Shown one piece after another: positions 34,212 through 43,095 of a DNA stretch of 64,000 nt. Each line of letters opens with the position of its first letter. The stretch's first letter is position 1. A model generated the notes under the pieces. The model was not told the origin of the DNA, did no database searches, and was given only the letters and a program-made list of their open reading frames with translations. The DNA comes from Segatella baroniae B14. GTDB taxonomy: Bacteria; Bacteroidota; Bacteroidia; Bacteroidales; Bacteroidaceae. The stretch is from assembly GCF_022024235.1 (NCBI RefSeq), contig NZ_CP091799.1, forward strand, positions 1,032,001 through 1,096,000, written 5' to 3'. Both the position numbers and the translations under genes were made by a program.

Positions 34212-34589
34212 ATGAGAAAAGTTCTTTTATTTGCCGTGACAACGCTCCTCACCCTATCCTCTTGTGGCGATAGCTATAAGGCTAAATCTATGGCTAAAGA
34301 TTTCATGAGCGAAAATATGACGACTGATGACTATCGTAATTTACGATTTACCAATATCGACTCTACTAGATATGTATCAGATTCGCTCATTCAGGTATTA
34401 CGAAAAACGCCAATAGATCTTTTTAAAAAAGAAATCAAATATGATACCAATGCCAAAGCTACTTCTACCTTATTATATATAAGGGCCAAATACGACTACA
34501 CAACAGAAAAGGGCGATACGATACATTATCAAAATACCTTCTATTTTGATAAAACATTAGAACATCTACTCGCTGTAAAACAAAACTAA
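34212..34589 (+). CDS. Small lipoprotein, unknown
   Basis: 125 residues with lipobox LSSC (Cys18). The mature part contains RFTNIDSTRYVSDSLI and ends with a beta-rich NTFYFDKTLEHLLAVK. No family recognised. It is placed 87 bases after pepD beyond a terminator and has its own terminator at 34626-34664. Confidence 0.65.
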   Translation: MRKVLLFAVTTLLTLSSCGDSYKAKSMAKDFMSENMTTDDYRNLRFTNIDSTRYVSDSLIQVLRKTPIDLFKKEIKYDTNAKATSTLLYIRAKYDYTTEKGDTIHYQNTFYFDKTLEHLLAVKQN

Positions 34590-34625
34590 TACCCACTCCC
34601 CAACAACAACTTTAAAATACAAAAT

Positions 34626-34675
34626 CAGTAGGTTTTTCGCTTATTCGAGCAAACAAACCTGCTGTATACTTTTTG
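34626..34675 (+). terminator. Terminator of the small lipoprotein gene
   Basis: CAGTAGGTTT (34626-34635) and AAACCTGCTG (34655-34664) pair with one G-U, then TATACTTTTT. Confidence 0.65.
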
Positions 34676-34682
34676 ACATTTC

Positions 34683-34710
34683 TGTCAGTGTTTTGTCAGT
34701 ATCATGTCAG
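34683..34710 (+). promoter_or_regulatory. Three TGTCAG boxes spaced exactly 11 bp
   Basis: TGTCAG occurs at 34683-34688, 34694-34699 and 34705-34710, one helical turn apart, and a reversed TGACA lies just upstream near 34674. They precede the sigma-54-type promoter by 45 bases, the position of an enhancer-binding-protein site. Confidence 0.6.
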
Positions 34711-34755
34711 TCTTACGCTTTATTTTTGGCAGTATTATTCTTCATTATCCCGTTA

Positions 34756-34771
34756 TGGCACGCTATTTGCA
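34756..34771 (+). promoter_or_regulatory. Sigma-54 (RpoN) type promoter of htpG
   Basis: TGGCACGCTATTTGCA matches the RpoN consensus TGGCACG-N4-TTGCA at every fixed base; GG and GC are separated by the required 10 bases. The start of transcription would be near 34782, giving a leader of about 75 bases. No TAnnTTTG box is found in this region. Confidence 0.7.
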
Positions 34772-34856
34772 ATACAAAGGGCGTGAATCAGACATGAATA
34801 TCATATCTGAGCGAAAAGAAATAGATAATTAAGAATACTAAATAGTCAAAAATAAT

Positions 34857-36879
34857 ATGGCACAAAAAGGTAATATTGGTGTAACAACAGAGAATATCTT
34901 CCCTGTCATTAAAAAATTTCTTTATTCCGATCACGAGATTTTCCTTCGTGAGATGGTAAGTAATGCTGTCGATGCAACACAGAAGTTGAAGACACTGGCT
35001 CAAACAGGTGACTTCAAAGGTGAGTTAGGTGACCTTACTGTACACGTTGAGGTAGACGAGAAAGCAGGTACTATCACAATCAAAGACCGTGGTATCGGTA
35101 TGACAGAAGAAGAAATCGACAAATACATTAATCAGATTGCTTTCTCTGGTGTTACAGATTTCCTCGATAAATATAAAGATAATGCCAATGCTATCATCGG
35201 CCACTTTGGTCTAGGTTTCTATAGCTCATTCATGGTAAGCTCTCGCGTAGACATCATTACCAAGAGTTATAAGGAAGGCAGCAAGGCTGTAAAATGGACT
35301 TGCGATGGTAATCCTGAATTCGAAATCAGCGATGCTGACAAAACGGATCGTGGTAGCGAAATCGTACTTCACGTCAGCGACGACTGCAAAGAATATCTTG
35401 ACAAAAATAAAATTGAGCAGTTGCTTAACAAGTACTGTAAATTTATGGCAGTACCTGTAGCTTTGGGCAAAAAGACAGAATGGAAAGATGGTAAGCAGGT
35501 AGAAACTGAAGAAGATAACATCATCAATAATATCGAACCTCTCTGGACAAAGGCTCCATCTACTCTGAAAGATGAAGACTACAAGAAGTTCTATCGTGAT
35601 CTCTTCCCTATGCAGGATGAACCTCTTTTCTGGATTCATCTGAACGTAGACTATCCATTTGAACTGACGGGTATTCTCTACTTCCCTACCATCAAAAATG
35701 GTATCGATATGCAACGCAACAAGACAGGTAGAAGGTATCGTACCAGAATTCCTTACTCTTCTTCATGGTGTAATCGACAGCCCAGACATTCCTTTGAATG
35801 TAAGCCGTAGTTACCTACAGAGCGATGGTAACGTAAAGAAGATCAGTACTTATATCACCAAGAAGGTAGCCGACCGTCTGAATGAAATCTTCAAAAACGA
35901 TCGTAAGGATTACGAAGAAAAATGGGATAACCTGAAGATTTTCATCAATTATGGTATGCTCTCACAAGAGGATTTCTACAATCGCGCTAAAGACTTTGCT
36001 CTTCTGAAAGATGTAGAAGGTAAATACTTTACCTTTGAGGAATATAAGACTCTTATCAAGGACAACCAGACGGATAAAAATGGCGACCTGGTATATCTTT
36101 ATGCAAATAATAAGGATGAGCAGTATAGCTATATTGAAGCTGCAAAGAAGAAGGGATACAGCGTATTACTACTTGACGGACAGCTTGATACCCCTATGAT
36201 CAATATGCTCGAACAGAAGTTTGAGAAGAGCCATTTCACTCGTGTAGACGCAGACATCATTGATCGTCTTATTGTAAAAGATGAAGTAAAGAAAGTAGAT
36301 TTGAGCAAAGATGAGAGCGATAATCTATCAGATGTCTTCAGTACACAAATGCCTCAGATAGACCAAACTATGTTTAATGTTGAGGTTCAGGCTTTAGGTG
36401 AGGATGCTCAGCCAGTGCTCATTACCGAGAGTGAATACATGCGCCGTATGAAGGCTATGAGTCAGTTCCAACCAGGAATGAACTTCTATGGTCAGATGCC
36501 TGATTCTTACACTTTGGTACTGAATGCTGATCACTCACTTATTAAGAAGGTACTTTCAGATACGAATACCAATACTGCTGAAGCACTGAAACCTATCTTA
36601 AGTGAGATTAAGGGACAGGAAGCTCGTCTTGCAGCATTGCACCAGGCTCAGAATGGCAAAAAGCCAGAAGAGATCACTGATTCTGAGAAAGAAGATGTAA
36701 AGAATACAGAGAAAGCTATTAGCGACGAGCGTGCTAAACGTAAGGATATCATCGCTTCTTATGCCAAGGACAATAATATCGTACATCAGCTTATTGACCT
36801 GGCGCTGTTGCAAAATGGTATGCTTAAAGGCGCATCTCTCGATGCCTTCTTGAAACGTTCTGTAGATTTAATTAAGTAA
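34857..36879 (+). pseudogene. htpG: Chaperone HtpG (Hsp90), disrupted by an internal deletion and frameshift
   Basis: Two frames together cover nearly all of HtpG: 34857-35810 (ATPase domain: FLREMVSNAVDATQKL, IKDRGIGMTEEE, GHFGLGFYSSFMV) and 35698-36879 (VEGIVPEFLTLLHGVIDSP onward, to the C-terminal dimer domain). At the junction, NGIDMQRNK should be followed by about 13 residues (IQLYCNQV-like) before VEGIVPEF; only four bases (35724-35727) remain, implying loss of 35 bases and a frame change. The native protein would be about 686 residues; as written, translation stops at 35810. Either a real lesion in this strain or an assembly fault. Confidence 0.85.
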
Positions 36880-36955
36880 TAGTATTGTATTATTCTAATA
36901 TAAAATCTAAACCTTTTAGTTAATTAGAGAGCAAAATCATATAAGTAAAAATGAG

Positions 36956-36986
36956 GCTGGCCCCAATATGGAGGTCAGCTTTTTTA
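36956..36986 (+). terminator. Terminator after htpG
   Basis: GCTGGCC (36956-36962) and GGTCAGC (36973-36979) with one G-U pair, then a six-base T-run. Confidence 0.75.
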
Positions 36987-37079
36987 TTTACACTACCATT
37001 ACACATCAAACGTAATCTATATTTAATCATTTCACATATTTTTTACGATAAGAATTTAGGTCGTTTCAAATTTATTTAC

Positions 37080-37087
37080 TACTTTTG
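37080..37087 (+). promoter_or_regulatory. -7 box for the 487-residue protein gene
   Basis: TACTTTTG, 24 bases upstream of the ATG at 37112; it excludes an ATG at 37085 as start. Confidence 0.55.
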
Positions 37088-37111
37088 TGTCACGTTAAAA
37101 AATTACACACT

Positions 37112-38575
37112 ATGATAATCACATACAATGAAATCGCTGCCGGACACCCTAGAGGCATGAAATGCTCTTCGGATTCGTATTATGCGACAGTGGGAAATAA
37201 GATTTTACACAGATATGAGAAACTACGTTTACGTGAGTTTTCTCCTCTTGAACTAAAAGAATGTGCTATCAATATCACACAATATTTCGAAGATGTAGTA
37301 TCAGACTTTGGATTGTGGCGAAGTTTTACCAATTGGCACAAGGAAAATTATGGCAAGTTTGTCCCATTCTATCATTATGAAGAAGATAAATATTACCAGG
37401 ATGAGCCACATATACAAGACTGTATGCTTATTATCTGGCTTACCGTCCATAATATGCGACCTAACGCAATACCTTATCCAATGGACTTGAATATTGTGGG
37501 GCTTGCTCAAGCAGCTTGGGACATTCTCAACGAAGAGTTCGAAAAAGTACCTGTCAATGAGGATTTAAAGAATCTCATTGCTAACGCAGAGTATGCTAAC
37601 GATTTCTTCATGCAGCGCGATATGCTAAAATGGCTCTTCTTTAATAGTTATCTTACACATACTGCAGAGAACGAAGCTGCTATGGGGCAATGTGTTAACG
37701 CTTTCAAGCAACAACTTGGACCGATGTCTGTATATGTTGCAGAGTGCGCACTAACTTATGAAAATAAAGTTTCACCATTGGCTTTATCACCTCAAGAATT
37801 TTTGGGCTTAGTATTACGTGCAAACGGCAAAGAACAGGAAGCTAAAGATATCGAAGAACAGGAATATCGCCCTCTCACCTATTATAAGATTCTCAATGTT
37901 ACTGACAAAGATGTAGAATTAGAAGCTGCTACTGGTGAGAAGCTTATCGTAACTCGTCACAATCTGAACGATCCTGATCCAGATAAGCTGAAAGGTTATG
38001 CACTTTGTTCTTTGGTCAACTATAAGGGCGACTGGTTCTTGAACGGATTCTTTACGACCTCAGAAACTGGCGATGAGGCTTTTGAGGAAATGAAGAAGGT
38101 GGAAGAGAAAAAGAAAAACGATCGTGTGCCAAACTATAAACACTTAAAAGAAATTTCCGAGGATACTGGTTTATTTTATTTTGAGAATAAAGATGCCCAC
38201 AAAGAATTCACTATCAAGGAATTGGGCTTAGATGAGAAGATGGCTAACGATATGTTTAATGCACCACAAATGAAGACCAAGGAAAACATCACTGTATTTG
38301 TTGGTGATGAAAAAGAGCCTCAAGGTATCGCTCTTGGTGTAGCAAAAAGCATTAAGGATAATCGTAATACAATGTATGACGAGGAATATGCTAAAGCAAA
38401 TGCATTGGTTGATACTTTTAATATGCCAGACACGATGGTTAAATATCTGGTGAAACATAACATGTTACCAGATGCCACTTTTGGCACGAATCAAGCCGAC
38501 GGTATAGACCATACCCAACTGTTACAGGAGAATTTTGACTTTGTCATGAGGGCTCTTCGAGGTAATGCTTATTAA
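37112..38575 (+). CDS. Uncharacterised cytoplasmic protein
   Basis: 487 residues with neither signal peptide nor membrane segment. The N-terminal half is helical (MDLNIVGLAQAAWDIL, AECALTYENKVSPLA) and an acidic, Lys/Glu-rich middle (EEMKKVEEKKKNDRVP) separates a C-terminal domain ending in NFDFVMRALRGNAY. I do not recognise a family. The start at 37112 is set by the promoter. It has its own promoter and terminator, so it is monocistronic. Confidence 0.75.
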   Translation: MIITYNEIAAGHPRGMKCSSDSYYATVGNKILHRYEKLRLREFSPLELKECAINITQYFEDVVSDFGLWRSFTNWHKENYGKFVPFYHYEEDKYYQDEPHIQDCMLIIWLTVHNMRPNAIPYPMDLNIVGLAQAAWDILNEEFEKVPVNEDLKNLIANAEYANDFFMQRDMLKWLFFNSYLTHTAENEAAMGQCVNAFKQQLGPMSVYVAECALTYENKVSPLALSPQEFLGLVLRANGKEQEAKDIEEQEYRPLTYYKILNVTDKDVELEAATGEKLIVTRHNLNDPDPDKLKGYALCSLVNYKGDWFLNGFFTTSETGDEAFEEMKKVEEKKKNDRVPNYKHLKEISEDTGLFYFENKDAHKEFTIKELGLDEKMANDMFNAPQMKTKENITVFVGDEKEPQGIALGVAKSIKDNRNTMYDEEYAKANALVDTFNMPDTMVKYLVKHNMLPDATFGTNQADGIDHTQLLQENFDFVMRALRGNAY

Positions 38576-38612
38576 ATAAAAGGAAGACATAACTCTTCAT
38601 CATATAAAAAAT

Positions 38613-38670
38613 ATATCTGTAAGATTATACCTTCATCATTAATAACAAGGTACATCTTACAGATATTTTT
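38613..38670 (+). terminator. Terminator after the 487-residue protein gene
   Basis: ATATCTGTAAGAT plus ATACCTT (from 38613) pair with AAGGTA plus ATCTTACAGATAT (to 38666); T-run 38667-38670. Confidence 0.75.
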
Positions 38671-38702
38671 ATAAAAAACAAATAAACGAGACACGAAACG
38701 AT

Positions 38703-39395
38703 ATGATAGGAACAATTACCAACACAGTATGCATTATCGCAGGTAGCATCATCGGATCTCTACTCCACCGTGGTATCAAAGATAAGTACAAAACCGTGCT
38801 TTATGACGGTTTAGGATTGGCAAGTTTGGCTATTGGACTCAATGCCACAATAACCAATTTCCCCAAAAGTCAATATCCCGTTCTTTTTATCGTATCGCTC
38901 GCTGTTGGTGGTCTATTCGGCACACATTTTGACATAGACGGACGATTTAAACGAGCCGTAAATAAACACTCCCAAAAAGATGACAAGAATTTAGGAGAAG
39001 GATTATCATTAGCCATTCTGCTATATTGCATCGGACCACTCTCCATGCTTGGCCCGATTATCAGCGCCTTAAAGGGCGACAATACCTTTCTTTTTACCAA
39101 TTCAACATTAGATTTGGTTTCATCTACCGTTTTTGCTTCAACCTACGGTTTTGGCATGATACTGGCAGCTCCAGTACTATTCTGCTGGCAAGGTATGTTT
39201 TACTTAATCGCCATGATTTCAAGCCAAGCTATTAGTGAAGCCTTAATGGCAGAGCTACTCATCATAGGAGGTCTTCTCATTACAGGAAGCGGTTTATCAC
39301 TTCTGCATCTAAAAGACTGCAAGACACTGAATCTGCTTCCAGCCCTGCTCGTACCGATTATATGGTTTCTTATCAAACTCGTGCTAAAGTTTTAA
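38703..39395 (+). CDS. DUF554 membrane protein (YdfK/YqgA-like)
   Basis: 230 residues with about seven hydrophobic segments. The N-terminus MIGTITNTVCIIAGSIIGSL and GLGLASLAIGLNATI are diagnostic of DUF554. It is an integral inner-membrane protein of unknown transport or signalling role. The gene stands alone between the unknown gene and the flavodiiron gene. Confidence 0.82.
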   Translation: MIGTITNTVCIIAGSIIGSLLHRGIKDKYKTVLYDGLGLASLAIGLNATITNFPKSQYPVLFIVSLAVGGLFGTHFDIDGRFKRAVNKHSQKDDKNLGEGLSLAILLYCIGPLSMLGPIISALKGDNTFLFTNSTLDLVSSTVFASTYGFGMILAAPVLFCWQGMFYLIAMISSQAISEALMAELLIIGGLLITGSGLSLLHLKDCKTLNLLPALLVPIIWFLIKLVLKF

Positions 39396-39457
39396 AAACC
39401 AAACAGAAGACACATCAATGAAAAAAGAAAATAGAAAATAAAACATGTGGCTAACTC

Positions 39458-39487
39458 TTGTGATATCCACAAAAATAATTATCTTTG
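39458..39487 (+). promoter_or_regulatory. Promoter of the flavodiiron gene
   Basis: TTG at 39458-39460, a 19-base spacer, TATCTTTG at 39480-39487. Confidence 0.65.
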
Positions 39488-39532
39488 CAAACATATAATA
39501 TAGTATATAAAAGTATCAAACAACATCATAAA

Positions 39533-40708
39533 ATGATAACAAAAATCACTGAAAATATTAAATACGTAGGGTGTGATGACCCAGAACTCGATCTCTTCGA
39601 GAGCCAATATTCTTTACCTGAAGGCATGTGCTATAACTCATACGTTATAATAGATAAGCACCCAACCATCCTAGACACAATTGATCACAGATGTGAGGAA
39701 GAGTGGCTTCAGAAAGTAGAATCTGCTCTTGATGGACAAAAACCAGAGTATCTTATCGTACACCACATGGAGCCTGACCACTCTGCTGGTATTAAGGCTT
39801 TAATCGAAAAATACCCAGAGATCAAAATAGTGTGCTCATTAGCTGCATCAAAATTTCTTGGACAATATAATGAGGATATAGATTTTACGAACCGCACTAT
39901 CATTGTTAAAGAAAATGATACACTATCTTTGGGCAACCATACTTTACAGTTTATCGCAGCTCCTTTCATTCACTGGCCTGAAGTCATTATGACTTATGTT
40001 CAAGAGGAACAAATACTCTTCTCGGCTGATGGTTTTGGTAAATTCGGAGTATATGATGCCGATGCTGACGATTGGGCATGTGAAGCACGTCGCTATTATT
40101 TTAATATTTGTGGAAAATATGGTGTACAAGTCAGTAAAGTACTCGATAAAGTTGCAAATCTGCCTGGTGTGAAAGCCATAGCACCACTCCATGGTCCTGT
40201 TCTTGAAGGAGAAAAAATGAAAGAAGCATTACGCTTATACCATATTTGGGCACATTACGAAGTTGAAACACCAGGCGTTTTCATCGCTTACGCATCAATC
40301 CATGGAGGAACCAAGAAAGCTGCAGAAAAAATGCGCGATATCCTATTAGAAAAAGGATGCCCAAAAGTTTCTATCGCTGACCTTGCCCGCGAAGATATGG
40401 CTGAGGCTATCGAGGATGCTTTCCGCTATGGCACATTACTTTGTTGTGCATCATCGTACGATGCTGACGTATTTCCTCCTATGCATTTCTTCTTACATAA
40501 ACTGGCAATGAAGGCTTATCAAAATCGACGCATTGCTCTTCTCGAAAACGGAACATGGGCACCTAGCGCCGGCAAGGCTATGAAAGCACTCATTGCTCCT
40601 ATGAAGAATATCACACTTCTAGAACCAGTGGTTACAATCAAGAGCCGTATGCATCAGACTGATATAGAAAATATGGAGAAACTAGCAGATGCTATCTTAG
40701 CAGAATAA
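39533..40708 (+). CDS. Flavodiiron protein (FprA-type)
   Basis: 391 residues from the ATG at 39533; an ATG at 39485 lies within the promoter. The N-terminal metallo-beta-lactamase-type diiron domain has ligands His78, Glu80, Asp82, His83 (HHMEPDHSAG), His147 (FIHWPE), Asp166 (FSADGFG) and His220 (LHGPV). The flavodoxin domain starts near residue 247 (GVFIAYASIHGGTKKAAE). It reduces O2 to water or NO to N2O, protecting an anaerobe. All metal ligands are present, so it should be active. Confidence 0.93.
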   Translation: MITKITENIKYVGCDDPELDLFESQYSLPEGMCYNSYVIIDKHPTILDTIDHRCEEEWLQKVESALDGQKPEYLIVHHMEPDHSAGIKALIEKYPEIKIVCSLAASKFLGQYNEDIDFTNRTIIVKENDTLSLGNHTLQFIAAPFIHWPEVIMTYVQEEQILFSADGFGKFGVYDADADDWACEARRYYFNICGKYGVQVSKVLDKVANLPGVKAIAPLHGPVLEGEKMKEALRLYHIWAHYEVETPGVFIAYASIHGGTKKAAEKMRDILLEKGCPKVSIADLAREDMAEAIEDAFRYGTLLCCASSYDADVFPPMHFFLHKLAMKAYQNRRIALLENGTWAPSAGKAMKALIAPMKNITLLEPVVTIKSRMHQTDIENMEKLADAILAE

Positions 40709-40727
40709 AAAATATAAAATAATAAAA

Positions 40728-40767
40728 AATAATCCCCGAGTGAAATGAATACGACTCGGGGATTATT
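40728..40767 (+). terminator. Terminator after the flavodiiron gene
   Basis: AATAATCCCCGAGT (40728-40741) and ACTCGGGGATTATT (40754-40767) pair perfectly; only a weak T stretch follows. Confidence 0.7.
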
Positions 40768-40863
40768 CATTTAAAACTTTAGGTTATAACTGGTAACACT
40801 CTAGTTTACAAAAATATAAGAAACTTACCTTAATACACTATAAAATAAAAAAACAAGAATTTA

Positions 40864-40896
40864 TTGTTTATATATCGAAAGCATTTAGTACCTTTG
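40864..40896 (+). promoter_or_regulatory. ispE promoter
   Basis: TTG at 40864-40866, a 22-base spacer, TACCTTTG at 40889-40896. Confidence 0.5.
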
Positions 40897-40921
40897 TACA
40901 AGAACTTAAAACTGAAAGAAA

Positions 40922-41767
40922 ATGATCAAATTTCCTTGCGCCAAGATTAATCTTGGACTAAATATAGTTAGTGAGCGCGCTGATGGTTACCACGACCTGC
41001 AAACCGTTTTCTACCCTATCCCTGTATACGACGCACTCGAAATAAAAACAATGGATGAAAAATTCCCATCACAACTAGACTGTGATCTGAAAATTACAGG
41101 AAATGCTATAGCATGTAATGAAGAAGACAATCTGGTGGTAAAAGCCTACAACCTTCTAGCTCAAGATTTCCAAATGCCTCGTGTACATGCCCACCTTTAT
41201 AAGAATATACCATCACAGGCTGGTTTAGGAGGTGGCAGCAGCGATTGTGCTTACATGATCAGACTACTCGATGAACGATTTCGTCTAAATATCGGCAACA
41301 GCGAAATGGAACGATATGCTGCACAACTAGGAGCTGATTGTGCTTTCTTTATAACAGCAGAAACAGCTTATGCTACAGGAAAGGGGGAAATACTTGAACC
41401 CGTAGGTCGACCTCAGGATAATTTGAATGGGTACTATTTGGTACTGGTAAAGCCTGATGTTAATGTGAGCACTCGTGATGCTTATCGCGCCATTACGCCC
41501 CATATTCCAGCTAAATGCTGTAAAGAGATAGTCAAACAGCCTATCGAAACTTGGAAAGCTGAACTAAGTAATGATTTTGAAAAATCCGCTTTCTTACAGT
41601 ATCCTGAACTTAAAGCCATCAAGGAGAAACTATACGAAATGGGGGCTATCTATGCACAGATGAGTGGCAGCGGTAGTACAATATTTGGTATCTTCAAAGA
41701 AAATCCAGGCGAAAAAAATATTAAACGCGAATTTGGAGCTGTATATCACCAACTACTACAACTTTAA
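40922..41767 (+). CDS. ispE: 4-diphosphocytidyl-2-C-methyl-D-erythritol kinase
   Basis: 281 residues, GHMP kinase of the MEP isoprenoid pathway. N-terminal CAKINLGLNIVSERADGYHD binds substrate, the ATP loop is PSQAGLGGGSSDCA, and the last motif is AQMSGSGSTIFGIF. Full length and intact, so isopentenyl units are made by the non-mevalonate route. The Nudix gene follows after 34 bases. Confidence 0.94.
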   Translation: MIKFPCAKINLGLNIVSERADGYHDLQTVFYPIPVYDALEIKTMDEKFPSQLDCDLKITGNAIACNEEDNLVVKAYNLLAQDFQMPRVHAHLYKNIPSQAGLGGGSSDCAYMIRLLDERFRLNIGNSEMERYAAQLGADCAFFITAETAYATGKGEILEPVGRPQDNLNGYYLVLVKPDVNVSTRDAYRAITPHIPAKCCKEIVKQPIETWKAELSNDFEKSAFLQYPELKAIKEKLYEMGAIYAQMSGSGSTIFGIFKENPGEKNIKREFGAVYHQLLQL

Positions 41768-41801
41768 TACTTACAAATAATCTACTGATAAAAAAATATA
41801 A

Positions 41802-42308
41802 ATGAGAGATAATAACGAAGAACTCTTTCCGGAAGTTGACGAACAAGGAAATATATTAGGTGCCATATCTCGAGGTAAGGCTCATGATGGCAGTAAAATA
41901 CTACACCCCGTGGTTCATTTACACCTTTTTAATAAGAACGGTGAATTGTTCTTGCAAAAACGTCCAGAATGGAAAGACATTCAACCAGGAAAATGGGATA
42001 CAGCTTGCGGTGGCCATATCGATCTCGGAGAAAATGTAGAACAGGCTTTACATCGTGAAGTGAAGGAAGAATTGGGGATCACAGATTTTGAACCACAAGA
42101 CTTGGGTCACTATGTATTTGAGAGTTCACAAGAAAAAGAATTAGTATATGTACACAAATGCATATACGATGGTATGATAAATCCAAGTTCTTCTGAACTG
42201 GATGGTGGACGTTTCTGGAGCAAACAGGAAATACTTGAAAATATCGGTAAAAATGTTTTCACCCCTAACTTTGAAAGTGAATACAAAAAATTTTTCACCG
42301 AGAAATAA
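41802..42308 (+). CDS. Nudix hydrolase (YfcD/Idi-like)
   Basis: 168 residues. The Nudix box is complete: GGHIDLGENVEQALHREVKE followed by ELGI. The N-terminus ELFPEVDEQGNILGAISRGK is typical of the YfcD subgroup, which resembles isopentenyl-diphosphate isomerases in shape. Standing next to ispE, an isoprenoid-related role is attractive but unproven; a nucleotide-sugar or NTP pyrophosphatase is the alternative. Confidence 0.82.
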   Translation: MRDNNEELFPEVDEQGNILGAISRGKAHDGSKILHPVVHLHLFNKNGELFLQKRPEWKDIQPGKWDTACGGHIDLGENVEQALHREVKEELGITDFEPQDLGHYVFESSQEKELVYVHKCIYDGMINPSSSELDGGRFWSKQEILENIGKNVFTPNFESEYKKFFTEK

Positions 42309-42357
42309 AGATCAGCCAAGAAAGTTGATAATTCCTATTGATGTATAAGCAAAACAA

Positions 42358-42402
42358 AATTCCCTCTTATCACATATATAAATAAAATGATAAGAGGGAA
42401 TA
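42358..42402. terminator. Bidirectional terminator
   Basis: ATTCCCTCTTATCA and TGATAAGAGGGAAT (right arm to 42401) pair perfectly between the convergent Nudix and membrane-protein genes. Confidence 0.7.
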
Positions 42403-42432
42403 TAACGAATAAATATCTATCGCAAAATGATA

Positions 42433-42909
42433 TTAATCAATATGCCTCATCCCCTTATTCATTAGATTAGGCCAACTAAGCATACATACAGCAAAGAGAT
42501 ACAATAGAGAAGTAACAAAACTGAAAATACCTATAGCAAATAAGATATGAGGTATTAATCTGTCTTCTATACAACCATAATAAATCAAAAAGGCATTGAA
42601 TGCCAACAGCCAAAAAATACTTCGACTCTTATAGCCTAACGTACTCAGACGCATAGCAAACAAACTAAAAAAGCCTATTATAGATAAAACTACCAAAATA
42701 ACAGCTAAAAATAGCCAAAGTGTAACAGCCTCTCTAAAATATGCTATCAGTAACTGCGTAATTGCCAAATAAGCAAAAGCAAAAATAAGCATACAAACAG
42801 CTCCTACAAACATTTCAGTACGAGAAAGAGTTACCCCATCAAAATTACCCATTCTGGCGGCCTTTAATAATTTCTGACAGTCATTTTTGCAAATTTTTAT
42901 AATTTCCAT
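42433..42909 (-). CDS. Four-helix membrane protein, unknown
   Basis: 158 residues. Four hydrophobic segments at about 33-53, 63-87, 98-112 and 121-146 (VGAVCMLIFAFAYLAI, LWLFLAVILVVLSIIGFF) follow a short cytoplasmic N-terminus rich in Lys and Cys. No family recognised. Own promoter TATCTTTG at 42968-42961 on the minus strand. Confidence 0.65.
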   Translation of the reverse strand: MEIIKICKNDCQKLLKAARMGNFDGVTLSRTEMFVGAVCMLIFAFAYLAITQLLIAYFREAVTLWLFLAVILVVLSIIGFFSLFAMRLSTLGYKSRSIFWLLAFNAFLIYYGCIEDRLIPHILFAIGIFSFVTSLLYLFAVCMLSWPNLMNKGMRHID

Positions 42910-42960
42910 TTTTATGTGGTCGATAAAAAGTTGATATATATATATTATTCATCCTATAGG

Positions 42961-42968
42961 CAAAGATA
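42961..42968 (-). promoter_or_regulatory. -7 box for the four-helix membrane protein
   Basis: TATCTTTG on the minus strand, about 52 bases upstream of the start codon. Confidence 0.5.
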
Positions 42969-43055
42969 CATATTTTTTTTCATTTAAAAAGGATTTTTGA
43001 ACAAAATCAAAAGAATATGTTACATTTTATAGGGTGAAAGTACACTAAAAATATG

Positions 43056-43063
43056 TACCTTTG
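43056..43063 (+). promoter_or_regulatory. -7 box for uxuA
   Basis: TACCTTTG, 32 bases upstream of the uxuA ATG. Confidence 0.5.
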
Positions 43064-43095
43064 CAAAAAATAATAAAACAGTCTAAAAACAAATT

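Noticed and set aside
34683..34710. TGTCAG triplet as the start of a CRISPR or tandem repeat array
   Set aside because: Only three 6-bp units, no spacers of CRISPR size; position relative to the sigma-54 promoter fits an activator site better.
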